Assembly: GCA_937894185.1 (NCBI GenBank)
Contig: CALCSA010000489.1
Span: forward strand, 1-5,166
DNA length: 5,166 nucleotides
Direction of reading: 5' to 3'
Source of the DNA: an uncultured Clostridia bacterium
GTDB lineage: Bacteria > Bacillota > Clostridia > Oscillospirales > Ruminococcaceae
Positions within the stretch are counted from its first letter, which is position 1. Each line of letters starts with the position of its first letter. Both the position numbers and the translations under genes were made by a program. Below are positions 5,158-5,166 of this stretch, one piece after another. A model generated the notes under the pieces. That model made no database searches. It had not been told where the DNA came from and saw nothing but the letters and a program-made list of their open reading frames with translations.

Positions 5158-5166
5158 ATGGCAATC
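5158..5166 (+). CDS. Start of the next operon gene, cut by the window edge (possibly E2 acyltransferase)
   Basis: Only ATG-GCA-ATC (Met-Ala-Ile) is present. A very rich purine tract, AGGAGGGGAGG (5143-5153), overlaps the preceding stop codon and lies four to nine bases upstream, so translation surely starts here. In aco and pyruvate dehydrogenase operons the next gene is normally the lipoyl-bearing dihydrolipoamide acyltransferase (acoC), and many of these begin MA-; identity is inferred from position only. Confidence 0.6.

Noticed and set aside
4173..5159. Minus-strand open frame of 328 codons
   Set aside because: It is antisense to the full-length acoB gene; the sequence is rich in His and Gly as expected for a codon-bias shadow.

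Overview
The window looks like chromosomal DNA from an anaerobic, probably endospore-forming Firmicute of class Clostridia. The grounds are strong AGGAGG-type ribosome binding sites, AT-rich intergenic DNA around coding regions of moderate GC, a short Gly-Pro-Thr collagen-like protein of the kind found on Firmicute spore or cell surfaces, and a LysM protein whose C-terminal domain I know only from clostridial genomes. A narrower assignment is not supported.

Left part (1-1270). An intrinsic terminator-like hairpin (36-64) runs directly into a collagen-like gene (63-683, +) whose only possible start in frame is a TTG inside the terminator U-tract. About 350 bases without a clear gene follow. 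They hold several inverted repeats ending in a rightward terminator (857-919), which could mark a small RNA, and a leftward terminator (987-1019). A possible 30-codon ORF (1037-1129, +) comes next.

Middle part (1271-2813, both genes on the minus strand). A LysM protein with a helical C-terminal domain (1271-2014) has a perfect 10-bp inverted repeat over its predicted promoter. An XRE/cupin transcription regulator (2250-2813) is separated from it by a strong bidirectional terminator (2192-2234).

Right part (2814-5166). Divergent from the regulator is an operon encoding the two E1 subunits of a thiamine-diphosphate 2-oxo acid/acetoin dehydrogenase, most like acetoin dehydrogenase AcoA (3197-4171) and AcoB (4164-5144). 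The genes overlap by 8 bp. A third gene starts at 5158 and runs off the window; its place suggests the E2 acyltransferase. The divergent intergenic region carries one good sigma-A-type promoter for each side and three copies of a CTRATAGGAA-like element. The simplest model is that the XRE/cupin protein controls the dehydrogenase operon and itself through these elements. That would differ from the sigma-54/AcoR control known for many aco operons. This is inference from layout and sequence only.

I see no transposon, CRISPR array, tRNA, rRNA or clearly new multi-gene system. The points most worth a second look are the terminator/start overlap of the collagen-like gene, the structured stretch at 781-919, and the candidate operator set between the regulator and the aco operon.
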